Under the pieces are notes generated by a model. The model saw only the letters and a program-made list of their open reading frames with translations, ran no database searches and was not told where the DNA came from. Positions 8,172 to 16,347 of a stretch of 64,000 nucleotides of DNA are shown here, one piece after another (positions within the stretch are counted from its first letter, which is position 1; each line of letters starts with the position of its first letter). The stretch is from Iodobacter violaceini (GTDB lineage Bacteria; Pseudomonadota; Gammaproteobacteria; Burkholderiales; Chitinibacteraceae). A program made the translations under genes and the position numbers. The stretch lies in the NCBI RefSeq assembly GCF_011601265.1, contig NZ_JAAOLX010000004.1, positions 248,001 through 312,000 on the forward strand, written 5' to 3'.

Positions 8172-9530
8172 ATGAGCAGTTCATCCCGAGACGGCTTTAC
8201 CTCTACCTTTGGTGTGCTTGTTGCCACCCTGGGCTCCGCCGTTGGCCTTGGCAACATCTGGAAATTTCCTTACCTCACCGGGACTAACGGCGGCGCAAGC
8301 TTTCTTTTGGTTTACATCATTGCCACGCTTTTAGTGGGCTTACCTGTGATGATTACTGAAATCATGCTGGGCCGTGCATCCAGAGCCAATGCAATCACCA
8401 CCTTTGAAAAACTGGCCCCTAAAAGCCAGGGGGGCTGGAAATTAATTGGCTATATGGGCGTAACAGCTGCAATCCTTATTCTGGCCTTTTACACCGAAGT
8501 GGCAGGCTGGGTTTTTGCCTATATTTTCAAGGCACTCTCAGGCCAGTTATGCTCGGTTGATCCAGCCCACACTAAAGCAGTCTTTGGTGAATTAGTTGCC
8601 AATCCACAATCCGCATTGATCTGGCAATGGATTGTACTGGGCTTTACCGGCGCAATTATTATGTGTGGCGTTTCCAAGGGCATTGAAGCGGTCAGCAAAA
8701 AACTGATGCCCATCTTATTTTTGCTGCTGATTGCGCTATGTATCCGCAGCCTGACTTTACCCGGTGCAATGCGTGGCCTTGAATTCTTATTTACCCCGGA
8801 TTTTAGTAAAATTAATGCCGCTGTTATTTTAACGGCTGTGGGCCTCGCTTTCTTTAAACTATCCATCGGCATGGGCACAATGCTCACGTATGGCAGCTAT
8901 TTCCGTGCCGAGCAAAATATTCCACTAACGGCGACCCGGGTGATGTTTGCCGACCTGACCGTCTCCCTGCTTGCCGGGATTGCGATTTTTCCGGCTGTGT
9001 TTGCATTTGGCTTTGAGCCCGCAGCTGGCCCGTCGCTTGTATTTATTACGATTCCAGCGGTATTTCACAGCATGCCTGGTGGCAGCATTTTTATGGCGCT
9101 GTTTTTTATCCTGACCGCCATTGCCGCTACGGGCGCCATTCTTTCCATTTTAGAAGTGCCAGTTGCCATGCTGATTGAACGCTGCGACTGGAGCCGCAAA
9201 AAAGCCACGGCAATCAGCATTTTGATTATTGCTCTCTTTGGGTTGCCTGCTGCGCTGTCACAATCGCTTACCGCTAATTTTAAATTGTTTGGCCTGAATG
9301 CTTTTGATTTATTTGATTACATCAGTTCAAATATTCTTTTACCACTTGGTGGTATTTTAATCTGCCTGTTTGCAGGCTGGTCTTATGGCTTACCCAAGCT
9401 AAAAGAAGCACTTTCTAACGGTGGCATATTAAACAATGCCACTCTGATCAGAGTACTGTTTATTTTGCTGCGCTATATTGCGCCTTTGTTAATTGGCATT
9501 ATTCTTTTAAATGGTTTTGGCTGGATTTAA
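8172..9530 (+). CDS. Sodium-dependent transporter (SNF/NSS family)
   Basis: A 452-residue member of the neurotransmitter:sodium symporter family. The signature of helix 1, ATLGSAVGLGNIWKFPYLTG (about residues 18-37), contains the unwound region that binds sodium and substrate, and GGASFLLVYII follows in helix 2. About eleven to twelve hydrophobic helices can be counted, in line with bacterial 11-TM members of about 440-460 residues. Substrates are usually amino acids, but the identity cannot be read here. A GGAAA motif precedes the ATG. The gene is divergent from cysM and ends at a terminator shared with the convergent MFS gene. Confidence 0.92.
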   Translation: MSSSSRDGFTSTFGVLVATLGSAVGLGNIWKFPYLTGTNGGASFLLVYIIATLLVGLPVMITEIMLGRASRANAITTFEKLAPKSQGGWKLIGYMGVTAAILILAFYTEVAGWVFAYIFKALSGQLCSVDPAHTKAVFGELVANPQSALIWQWIVLGFTGAIIMCGVSKGIEAVSKKLMPILFLLLIALCIRSLTLPGAMRGLEFLFTPDFSKINAAVILTAVGLAFFKLSIGMGTMLTYGSYFRAEQNIPLTATRVMFADLTVSLLAGIAIFPAVFAFGFEPAAGPSLVFITIPAVFHSMPGGSIFMALFFILTAIAATGAILSILEVPVAMLIERCDWSRKKATAISILIIALFGLPAALSQSLTANFKLFGLNAFDLFDYISSNILLPLGGILICLFAGWSYGLPKLKEALSNGGILNNATLIRVLFILLRYIAPLLIGIILLNGFGWI

Positions 9531-9541
9531 ACCTGATTTAA

Positions 9542-9580
9542 AAAAAGCATCGCGAGGCAATCAAGCCAGCGATGCTTTTT
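9542..9580. terminator. Bidirectional rho-independent terminator
   Basis: AAAAAGCATCGC (9542-9553) pairs with GCGATGCTTTTT (9569-9580) around a 15-base loop. It separates the convergent symporter and MFS genes. Confidence 0.85.
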
Positions 9581-9583
9581 AGT

Positions 9584-10717
9584 TTAAGCGGGCCAGCTTA
9601 TTTTTCTCACCAGTAACGCAATCATCAGCGCACCCAGCGCCACAAAAGCCAGACCCCACCCCAGACTACTGATGTGAGCAATAAAGCCGATCACAGGTGG
9701 CCCCATCAAAGCACCAATCGACCCCATCGTCGTGACCGCAGCCAAAGCCACAGCCCCCTGCCTTGCTGCTGCCATATAAACACACGGCGAAACGGCAGCT
9801 ACGCCCAAGCCTACCAGTGCAAAAGCAATCAGCGCAGGCAGAACGCCCCCCACAGCCAGCCCCAGTAACAAACCCAGCCCGGCAACACTGCTCCCTGCCA
9901 GTAAGAGCGTTCGCTCACCCCAGCGCGCACGCCAGCCATCACCAAACCAGCGGGCCAAAAGCATTGCACCAGAAAAACTGGCCAGACCAAGCGGCGCAAC
10001 CCATTGCTCGGCCTGCAAGTCATTGCGTAAATACAGCGCTGTCCAATCCACCATTGAGCCTTCAACAATGGTGCCAAATAAGGCAGTCAAGCCGAGCAAA
10101 ACGGCCATTCCTGTTGGCAGGGAAAAACGTTTCCCGCCCGCAGATGCAGCCTCGGTGCGATCAGCAAGTAAACGGGGCGAAGCCCATAGCACAGCCCCCC
10201 AGATCAATACGGCCACAATACAAAGATGCAGGGGCAACTCAGGAGAAATCCCCGTCATTAAAGAAGCAAACAAAGCAGCGGCTAAGCCACCTAAGCTAAA
10301 GATGGCATGGAGCCTGGACATAATCGGTTTGCCGTTTTCTAACTCTGCCGCAACGCCCTGCGCATTCATTGCCACATTCAGGCAGCTGTGCGCTACGCCC
10401 TCAAAAACCATAATCGCCAGAGCAAAACCATAATTTGGCGCAAAAGCCAAGGCAGGCAACACCAGCGGCAAAGCCAGCCCTGCCCCAAGGCATACTTTCT
10501 TTGATCCAAAGCGCTGTAAGACAGAGGTTGTCACCGGAAAAGAAAACACAGCGCCAAGGCCCGCGGCCAAAAGCAAAAAACCAACCTGTGCCGGGTCTAA
10601 ACTGAGTTGTGATTTAATAGCGGGCAAACGAGATGCCCAGCTACCGTAGTTAAAACCGAGGGCAAAGAAGAGCGCGGCAACTGCATAGGTTGCCGTTTTT
10701 AAATGATGGCGAAGCAT
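9584..10717 (-). CDS. MFS transporter
   Basis: A 377-residue major facilitator protein with twelve predicted helices. NYGSWASRLPAIKSQL (about residues 22-37) is the helix 1-2 segment of the YbjJ-like branch, and LQRFGSKKVCLGAG (about 70) is the cytoplasmic loop 2-3 with the basic motif. Transport substrate is unknown; sugar or drug export is common in related groups. The ATG at 10717 lies 4 bp after the FlhB-like gene ends, so the longer frame (to 10828) would overlap that gene and is rejected. It may therefore be transcribed from the flagellar block, although its job is probably unrelated. Confidence 0.9.
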   Translation of the reverse strand: MLRHHLKTATYAVAALFFALGFNYGSWASRLPAIKSQLSLDPAQVGFLLLAAGLGAVFSFPVTTSVLQRFGSKKVCLGAGLALPLVLPALAFAPNYGFALAIMVFEGVAHSCLNVAMNAQGVAAELENGKPIMSRLHAIFSLGGLAAALFASLMTGISPELPLHLCIVAVLIWGAVLWASPRLLADRTEAASAGGKRFSLPTGMAVLLGLTALFGTIVEGSMVDWTALYLRNDLQAEQWVAPLGLASFSGAMLLARWFGDGWRARWGERTLLLAGSSVAGLGLLLGLAVGGVLPALIAFALVGLGVAAVSPCVYMAAARQGAVALAAVTTMGSIGALMGPPVIGFIAHISSLGWGLAFVALGALMIALLVRKISWPA

Positions 10718-10721
10718 GTAT

Positions 10722-11051
10722 TTACTCTGGCTGATCGTCGACGAGGGGCGGTAAATCAAAAACAGGCGCGATCGCTGTTTCTCCGCGTTCCAGATGATAA
10801 ACGAAGGCCAGCAATTCGGCGATGGCACGATACAGCTGCGGGGGAATATGTTGATCTAAATCCACTTGCATCAGCATGGCCACCAGCTCTGGCGACTCAT
10901 GCACAAACACGCCGGCTTCCTGAGCACGTTCAATAATACGTTCAGCCAATAAGCCCTTACCCTTAGCAACAACACGGGGCGAGCTATTACCCTGCTGGTA
11001 AGCCAGAGCAACGGCTTGCTGACGGGTACTAACGGGGTGTTTACGTGACAT
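10722..11051 (-). CDS. FlhB-like C-terminal domain protein (FhlB/EscU-type)
   Basis: A 109-residue protein equal to the cytoplasmic C-terminal domain of FlhB without the membrane part. RQQAVALAYQQGNSSPRVVAKGKG (about residues 10-33) and RIIERAQEAGVFVHESPELVAML match FlhB_C. The NPTH autocleavage motif of true FlhB is absent: the residues before RVVAKG are GNSSP. Such stand-alone proteins occur next to fliK in several flagellar loci and may affect export specificity; this is inference. The start overlaps the end of fliK by 11 bp. Confidence 0.88.
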   Translation of the reverse strand: MSRKHPVSTRQQAVALAYQQGNSSPRVVAKGKGLLAERIIERAQEAGVFVHESPELVAMLMQVDLDQHIPPQLYRAIAELLAFVYHLERGETAIAPVFDLPPLVDDQPE

Positions 11052-12099
11052 TCACAGGCTCGGCATTCACGACCTGACTTGAAACAAGAGTGAGCCCTGC
11101 AGCCTCAAAACGATTTTGTAATGACTTAGTTTCAGCACGAATTTTATCTGCCGTTTCAGCAGATGCTTCAAAACGTAAAGAAAACTCACCATTACGTAAC
11201 ACAGCCACAATGCCCACATCTCCCAGGTTTGGAAGCTGCAAATCCATTCTGGATTGCCAGCTGCGCTGCATTTCTTCTTGCCTGCCACTGGCTTCGCGCT
11301 CATTTTCAGGGGCCACTTCCCAGCGCACAGCCTGCCCAGGCCAGGCTTGCCCATTCCATACAACCGGACGCTGCTCTAACACATCAAGTTGCTGCTGCAC
11401 TAAATGACGTAAAGCAGCACTGGTATCAGGAGCCAATGCCGGTTTCTCTGTGCCATTTTCTTCAGAGGGAATTGCAGCAGCATTTTTTTCAGCACCATCA
11501 GGCGATGCAGCAGTGTTTTGCAAGGGCACTTTAAGTAAGCCCGCCTGCGGCTCCTTGAGCAAAGCCTGCAAAGGCCGTTCGCCATTCACCCACTCAGCCT
11601 GATGCGATTCATAAAACAAGCCGCTGTCGGCCAGCTTTTGCGCAAGCTTATCGGCCAGCTTTGCTGTATCTGGCGCGCCCTCAAACAGCGGCTGGGCCTG
11701 ATTTAAAACAGAAGCAAGGCCATCTTTGCCCGCCTCACCCTTAGCCAAAAGCGAGGACAAGAAACGCGCCCCCTGGCTCAGGGCCATCTCCTGAGGCAGC
11801 GCAGGCTGCTGTGCAGCGCCACTATTAATCGAAAAAGTGAGTTTGGGATTGCTGGTCACCACGGTCAGATCCAGCTTTTCACCCGGCTCGGTATTTCTGG
11901 GTAAATTTAAATCAAGCAACTGATCTTTAATCAGAACAGCAAAGCGCCCGTTAGGAAGCAGACTGGCTACCGTCGCATGCACACGCTCCCCTACGGTATA
12001 ACGCACATCATCCGCAGAAATACGCGTTACTTCAGCCACACCCTCTTGCGCTTTAAGGTAGTGCTGAACAAGGCTGATTGGACTGGTGCCGGGCAACAT
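11041..12099 (-). CDS. fliK: Flagellar hook-length control protein
   Basis: A 352-residue FliK. The N-terminal half is variable (SADDVRYTVGERVHATV, then low-complexity and charged stretches), and the C-terminal FliK domain runs from about residue 255 to the end. Its core SRMDLQLPNLGDVGIVAVLR and the following GEFSLRFEASAETADKI are typical. FliK is a secreted molecular ruler that switches the export apparatus from hook to filament substrates. It begins 2 bp after the DUF2802 gene and overlaps the FlhB-like gene, its expected functional partner. Confidence 0.9.
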   Translation of the reverse strand: MLPGTSPISLVQHYLKAQEGVAEVTRISADDVRYTVGERVHATVASLLPNGRFAVLIKDQLLDLNLPRNTEPGEKLDLTVVTSNPKLTFSINSGAAQQPALPQEMALSQGARFLSSLLAKGEAGKDGLASVLNQAQPLFEGAPDTAKLADKLAQKLADSGLFYESHQAEWVNGERPLQALLKEPQAGLLKVPLQNTAASPDGAEKNAAAIPSEENGTEKPALAPDTSAALRHLVQQQLDVLEQRPVVWNGQAWPGQAVRWEVAPENEREASGRQEEMQRSWQSRMDLQLPNLGDVGIVAVLRNGEFSLRFEASAETADKIRAETKSLQNRFEAAGLTLVSSQVVNAEPVNVT

Positions 12100-12101
12100 G
12101 A

Positions 12102-12494
12102 TTATCTTTGTGTACTGGATCGGTAGAGGGCCACGATTAAATCGGCCTCACCACGCGATATGCCGCATTGATGCGCGACACTATTTGAATCAGCCCCTAG
12201 TTTGGCCAGGCGTATTGCGTGACTATAAGGGCTTTCCTGACTGGACTCTAAAACCAGCTCAGCCGGCTGGCTCCACTCGGCCTGTGTTGCCACAAGGCGC
12301 AATTTAAGCGCATCCATTTCGAACCGAAGCTGAGCAATTTCCTTCCGAAGCGCATCCGCTTCAAAAGAATCAGGGCTAGCGCCCTTATGCGCAGAAGCTT
12401 TGCGCATAAACAGAAGCAATTCAGCCACGTAAAATAAGATTAATACGAGGCTGATATAAAGCAACTGTACCCAAGTGATGACGATGCCATTCAT
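12102..12494 (-). CDS. DUF2802 domain membrane-anchored protein
   Basis: A 130-residue protein. One N-terminal membrane helix (about residues 8-30, VQLLYISLVLILFYVAELLL) is followed by a coiled-coil-like stretch (EADALRKEIAQLRFEMDALKLRL, about 44-66). The C-terminal DUF2802 segment is SHAIRLAKLGADSNSVAHQ, then GISRGEADLIVAL, which resembles a small helix-turn-helix. DUF2802 proteins sit in flagellar loci of many beta- and gammaproteobacteria with no assigned role. It lies between fliT and fliK on the same strand. Confidence 0.85.
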   Translation of the reverse strand: MNGIVITWVQLLYISLVLILFYVAELLLFMRKASAHKGASPDSFEADALRKEIAQLRFEMDALKLRLVATQAEWSQPAELVLESSQESPYSHAIRLAKLGADSNSVAHQCGISRGEADLIVALYRSSTQR

Positions 12495-12530
12495 AAGACG
12501 ATCTCCCCTGCCGGGGCTGGCAGGTCATTA

Positions 12531-12848
12531 TTAGACGTCATACGCGCGTTGTAGTTTTCCGGTGTTATGCATATTTTGCAAAAGCGCAGCCAGCTCCCCA
12601 CGTTGGCTAATCGCCCTTTGCTCCAACTCTTGCACGTCTTGATTGCATTCTTGCAACAGCTCAGCGAGCTGTTGCTGCTCCAAGCTAGTTAACGCGCCCC
12701 ATTGAATAATAGGCAAATTCGAGCTTAATTCTGCAAAAAATTGCGACTGCAACAACATATTATCCCAATCTTCCGCCTTAGCGGCTGAAAGCATTTTTGT
12801 TGTGCACGCTTTCAAATCTGCATACACAGAAAAATCAGATACGCCCAT
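12531..12848 (-). CDS. fliT: Flagellar protein FliT (chaperone for FliD)
   Basis: A 105-residue all-alpha protein. The sequence is short, acidic and helical, with LLQSQFFAELSSNLPIIQWGAL and a C-terminal coiled-coil region rich in Gln and Glu (EQQQLAELLQECNQDVQELEQR). FliT is poorly conserved, so the call rests largely on size, helicity and position: it overlaps the end of fliS by 14 bp, as expected for the fliDST unit. In enterobacteria FliT binds the cap protein FliD and also regulates FlhDC; the latter cannot be assumed here. Confidence 0.75.
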   Translation of the reverse strand: MGVSDFSVYADLKACTTKMLSAAKAEDWDNMLLQSQFFAELSSNLPIIQWGALTSLEQQQLAELLQECNQDVQELEQRAISQRGELAALLQNMHNTGKLQRAYDV

Positions 12849-13296
12849 AACTTAAAAGACTCCGGTCTTGTTCATCCCGCTCTGGGGCCGACACGGCTGA
12901 TTCTACTTTACTAAAGCCAATAGACAACCAGGCATCTTTCAGCTGATCAAGCAAACCCAGCATCTCATCCAGACGCTCAGGCGTATTATTGATATTGGCT
13001 TGCAGCAATTCAAAGCTGATGTAGTCGTATAAGGCATCCAGGTTTTCTGCCAGCTCACCGCCATTTTCCTTATCCAGAGCCAAACGCAGGCCGTCTTCAA
13101 TAATCGCAATCGCTTTTGAAATGGCAGCGCCTTTTTGCGCTATCAGGCCTTGCTGCATATAGATTTTACCCAACTGAATCGCTTTGATTGCCCCCTCATA
13201 GAGCAGCACAATTAACTGATGTGGGCTGGCAGACTCAACCACGGTATCTAAACTTGTTTGCCCATAGGCAGAAAGCGCTTTTTTGACAGCACTCAT
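12835..13296 (-). CDS. fliS: Flagellar export chaperone FliS
   Basis: A 153-residue FliS, the cytoplasmic chaperone that holds flagellin monomers before export. SPHQLIVLLYEGAIKAIQLG (about residues 24-43) is the diagnostic N-terminal motif, and NLDALYDYISFELLQANINN (about 84-103) is the conserved helix that wraps the flagellin C-terminus. It lies 121 bp after fliD and overlaps fliT. Confidence 0.95.
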   Translation of the reverse strand: MSAVKKALSAYGQTSLDTVVESASPHQLIVLLYEGAIKAIQLGKIYMQQGLIAQKGAAISKAIAIIEDGLRLALDKENGGELAENLDALYDYISFELLQANINNTPERLDEMLGLLDQLKDAWLSIGFSKVESAVSAPERDEQDRSLLSYGRI

Positions 13297-13417
13297 AAGA
13301 ATAACTCTCTAAAATATGGCAATAAATACAAAAACTGACATCCGTGACACTATTTCCAGGACATATAAAAAACTTAAACGCAATTAATCAACAACGTATA
13401 TGCGGCCATCATTCCGT

Positions 13418-15847
13418 TTATTTTGGCAGATTAGCAAGCTGCGCCGTTAAATTGCTGCTTGTATTTCGCATTGTGGCAATGGCAATATCCATCGCGGTAA
13501 ATTGCTTGCGGTACAAAGCCTCAGTGGCATCATACTGGCGGTTCATCCTGACCCGTTTTTCTGCCAGCTGAGCGATACTGGCGTTCACGCCATCAGTTTG
13601 CTTCGCAACCAGGCCAGTGCGATCCTTAACCATACCATCAAGCAACTTATCTAATGCAAAAGCAACCCCGCGATTAAAAGATACAGAGCCATAATCCCCT
13701 GCCGTACTGGCAGTCACAATCAGGCTTAACCCTTCACTGGCACCCGTCCCCGTTAAGGATTGTCCGGTACCCTTCGCTTTTTCACCACCAATCAGCCCTT
13801 CTACATCCGCACCAGCGGTGTAAGTATACCCAACCGTCGGGCCTGAAGGCGTATCAGAATAGCCACCAACCACAATACCTAAAGTAGCAGCTGTGGTGCT
13901 TGTTGCCGCATCGCCAACCCCGGTAATTTTAATTTTGGAAGTGCTGCCATAAAGCCCTGAAGACAAATCAAATTTACTTGTTGATTCGTTAAATGCCACA
14001 CCAACTGTTTTTCCGCCCCGAACTAAAGACTCATCACTATTGATTTTTGACTGCATTTCAGCCGCCAGATCAGCCATCGTGGCATAGCTTCCTTTTGACA
14101 GGGTCACAGGCTGGCTGATCACCCCATCCACAGACACCATCAATGTTTTATTATTGTCGTCAATGGTTATTGGCTTAGGAGCAGAGCTGATTGCCAGAGC
14201 CATTGAGTCTTTCTGAGTAGTTGGCGGTGTGCCTGCAACCACTCTTTCTCGACTGATATCAAAGTTTTTATTCAGCTTATTGTATTCCACCTTTACCGTA
14301 TCACTACCGGAGGTAAACAAAGTGGAATCTGCTTCGATTTTTGACTTAATTTGAGCGGCCAGGCTTTCCGTTGTGTAATCGTTATTATCAAGCGTTAGGC
14401 TCGCACTTACGCCGCCCAAAGTAACATTTTTAGTGTTATTGCTTGAATCAACTTTAAAAAACGATAATGCAGAGCCGCTATATTTAGCCTGAGTTGCAGG
14501 TGTTGTAACCTCAATGGCATATTTTCCAGACTGAGTTGCAAGAGAGCCGGATAAAAAAGTAATTTGATTACTGCTGGCCACACCATTTACGGTAAACAGA
14601 TTGGCTACATCACCTGGGTGGCTGGAAATAGCGGCTTGTAATTTAGCCTCATTAAGCGATAAATCACCTTTAGGCGTTGCACCACCAACAATAGTGCCTT
14701 TCGCATCCGTCTGATAGCCCGTAAATGACACACCAATATCACTAAGCGATTTAAAATAACTGCCCTCACCCTGCATTTCATTTACTACTGAGCGCATTTG
14801 GTTTTGTATTGCACGAATCGCAGAGTCACCATTGAGCGGAGCAGCTTTAGCCGACGTTGTTGCATTTCCCGGCGTGTAGCTGGACACATCTTTAAGTGTC
14901 TTATTTAATTCGTTATATGCCTTAATAAAACCTTTAATGGAATCTTTAAGGCCGGATAAATCAGCACCAATCGTAATTGTGGTTGGCGCCAGGGTTGTAG
15001 CCCCCGTACTGGTTGGGGATGACACCTTAGTTAAATTAATAGTCAAACCCTGAATGGCATCCGATACCGAATTGGTAGGCTTGCTGACATTAATCCCGTC
15101 AATTTTAAACTTTGCGTCTTTTGCCGCCTGCGTTTCAATTAAATTCCGTGTACCAGCCGGATCATAAGCCAGGGCAGAAAGCCCCGCAGTATCTGTGCTG
15201 TTGCCATCAGAATCCGTAACCGTTAATTTAATTGAATTTTCAGCACCAGAGTCTTTGCTCGTCAAAACTAAACGGCTGCCCGTACCATCATTCAGAATAC
15301 TGGCACTAACCCCTTTATTGGCCAAATTAATGGCATCACGAACACCCGCTAAACTATTGTTTTTATCTGTGATATCAATTGAAAAAGCCGCTTTTTTAGC
15401 ATTGGCAGTGAATGTGTCATCGCCTGTTGCATCCGTGCCGTGCGAATCTACAGTACCAAACTGCAAAGTAATGGTACCTGTACCCAAGCCGGTGTTAATG
15501 CTGCTAAAAGCGTTAGATGTCAGCTTCTGATTTTGTGCCAGCTGAGAAACTTCCAGGCTATATGATCCTGGCTGGGCGAGGCTATTTGAATTAACCGTTG
15601 CAATCGACGAATCAGCCAGCGTGGCGGTCGTACTTCTGAATGTTTGTACGCTTGAAAGCCCCTTTAAAGAAGTCTGAAAAGCGGCCAAAGCACTTTTTAC
15701 AGAGCCATAGGCGGATATCTTGGCTTGATATGACGCTTCTTTCAGCAATAAAGTTTGTAATGGCGCTTTTTCAGCCGTCATTAATTTATCGATCAGGCCG
15801 TTCAGATCCATTCCTGATCCTGAGCCTAAAGAAGCAATAGAAGCCAT
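13418..15847 (-). CDS. fliD: Flagellar filament capping protein, enlarged
   Basis: An 809-residue FliD, much longer than the roughly 470 residues of the E. coli protein. The N-terminus (ASLGSGSGMDLNGLIDKLMT, then QAKISAYGSVKSALAAFQTSL) is the FliD_N domain. The C-terminal region (about 710-809, ending SNLTAQLANL) is FliD_C with its coiled-coil. Extra length is concentrated at about residues 435-700 and contains two related segments, about 484-532 (LTLDNNDYTTESLAAQIKSK) and about 566-626 (SYATMADLAAEMQSKINSDE), resembling flagellin/hook IN-type repeats. FliD forms the pentameric or hexameric cap on which flagellin polymerises. Confidence 0.93.
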   Translation of the reverse strand: MASIASLGSGSGMDLNGLIDKLMTAEKAPLQTLLLKEASYQAKISAYGSVKSALAAFQTSLKGLSSVQTFRSTTATLADSSIATVNSNSLAQPGSYSLEVSQLAQNQKLTSNAFSSINTGLGTGTITLQFGTVDSHGTDATGDDTFTANAKKAAFSIDITDKNNSLAGVRDAINLANKGVSASILNDGTGSRLVLTSKDSGAENSIKLTVTDSDGNSTDTAGLSALAYDPAGTRNLIETQAAKDAKFKIDGINVSKPTNSVSDAIQGLTINLTKVSSPTSTGATTLAPTTITIGADLSGLKDSIKGFIKAYNELNKTLKDVSSYTPGNATTSAKAAPLNGDSAIRAIQNQMRSVVNEMQGEGSYFKSLSDIGVSFTGYQTDAKGTIVGGATPKGDLSLNEAKLQAAISSHPGDVANLFTVNGVASSNQITFLSGSLATQSGKYAIEVTTPATQAKYSGSALSFFKVDSSNNTKNVTLGGVSASLTLDNNDYTTESLAAQIKSKIEADSTLFTSGSDTVKVEYNKLNKNFDISRERVVAGTPPTTQKDSMALAISSAPKPITIDDNNKTLMVSVDGVISQPVTLSKGSYATMADLAAEMQSKINSDESLVRGGKTVGVAFNESTSKFDLSSGLYGSTSKIKITGVGDAATSTTAATLGIVVGGYSDTPSGPTVGYTYTAGADVEGLIGGEKAKGTGQSLTGTGASEGLSLIVTASTAGDYGSVSFNRGVAFALDKLLDGMVKDRTGLVAKQTDGVNASIAQLAEKRVRMNRQYDATEALYRKQFTAMDIAIATMRNTSSNLTAQLANLPK

Positions 15848-15890
15848 GATGCCCTCCCTTTTAATTTATCTATTCATCAGAGCGGCGAAA

Positions 15891-16274
15891 TTACGCACGA
15901 TCTTTTATCAGTAAGCCCTGAAAACGATCAATTGCTTTCGCAATTGAAATCGCCTCTTCACTTGGAAACTGCCGTATCACTTCTTTTGTTTTTGTATCAA
16001 TCAGTTTCACAACAGGTAATTTCGTTTCTTCTTCTACGGAAAACTGCAAAGAATTCGAAAAACCCTGCACAGCCTGGTTTAATTTGTCAACGGCTTGTTT
16101 GACATCTTTGCTATCCGGGGCAGCCTTCAATGCCTGTACTGCATCAGGGCTGACCTTGACAGGTTCAGCACTGGCCACCTTTGCCAGATCGCCTGCTGGC
16201 GCATCATGAAAGCGCTCACTAACACTTTTTGTCGCAACAGGCGTAACAAGCGACGATGTAGACTGGATATCCAT
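15891..16274 (-). CDS. flaG: FlaG family flagellar protein
   Basis: A 127-residue protein with the FlaG domain in the C-terminal half. QAVDKLNQAVQGFSNSLQFSVEEE, then TKLPVVKLIDTKTKEVIRQ (about residues 88-106) and PSEEAISIAKAIDRFQGL are the hallmark block. The first 60 residues are variable and Ser/Ala/Val rich. FlaG is linked to filament length control in some bacteria. It lies between fliC and fliD; a hairpin in the gap from fliC may lower its expression relative to flagellin. Confidence 0.9.
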   Translation of the reverse strand: MDIQSTSSLVTPVATKSVSERFHDAPAGDLAKVASAEPVKVSPDAVQALKAAPDSKDVKQAVDKLNQAVQGFSNSLQFSVEEETKLPVVKLIDTKTKEVIRQFPSEEAISIAKAIDRFQGLLIKDRA

Positions 16275-16295
16275 GATACACCTTCCTGTAGAAAC

Positions 16296-16322
16296 GCCCC
16301 GACAACACGAGTTTGCCGGGGC
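16296..16322 (-). terminator. Hairpin between fliC and flaG (partial terminator)
   Basis: GCCCCGACAA (16296-16305) pairs with the TTGCCGGGGC arm ending at 16322, with one mismatch and a loop of about seven bases. On the minus strand it lies after the fliC stop and is followed by only a short T stretch (GTTTCT), so it probably attenuates rather than stops transcription into flaG-fliD. Confidence 0.5.
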
Positions 16323-16347
16323 CTTAACTCATTAAGCTTAATGCATA

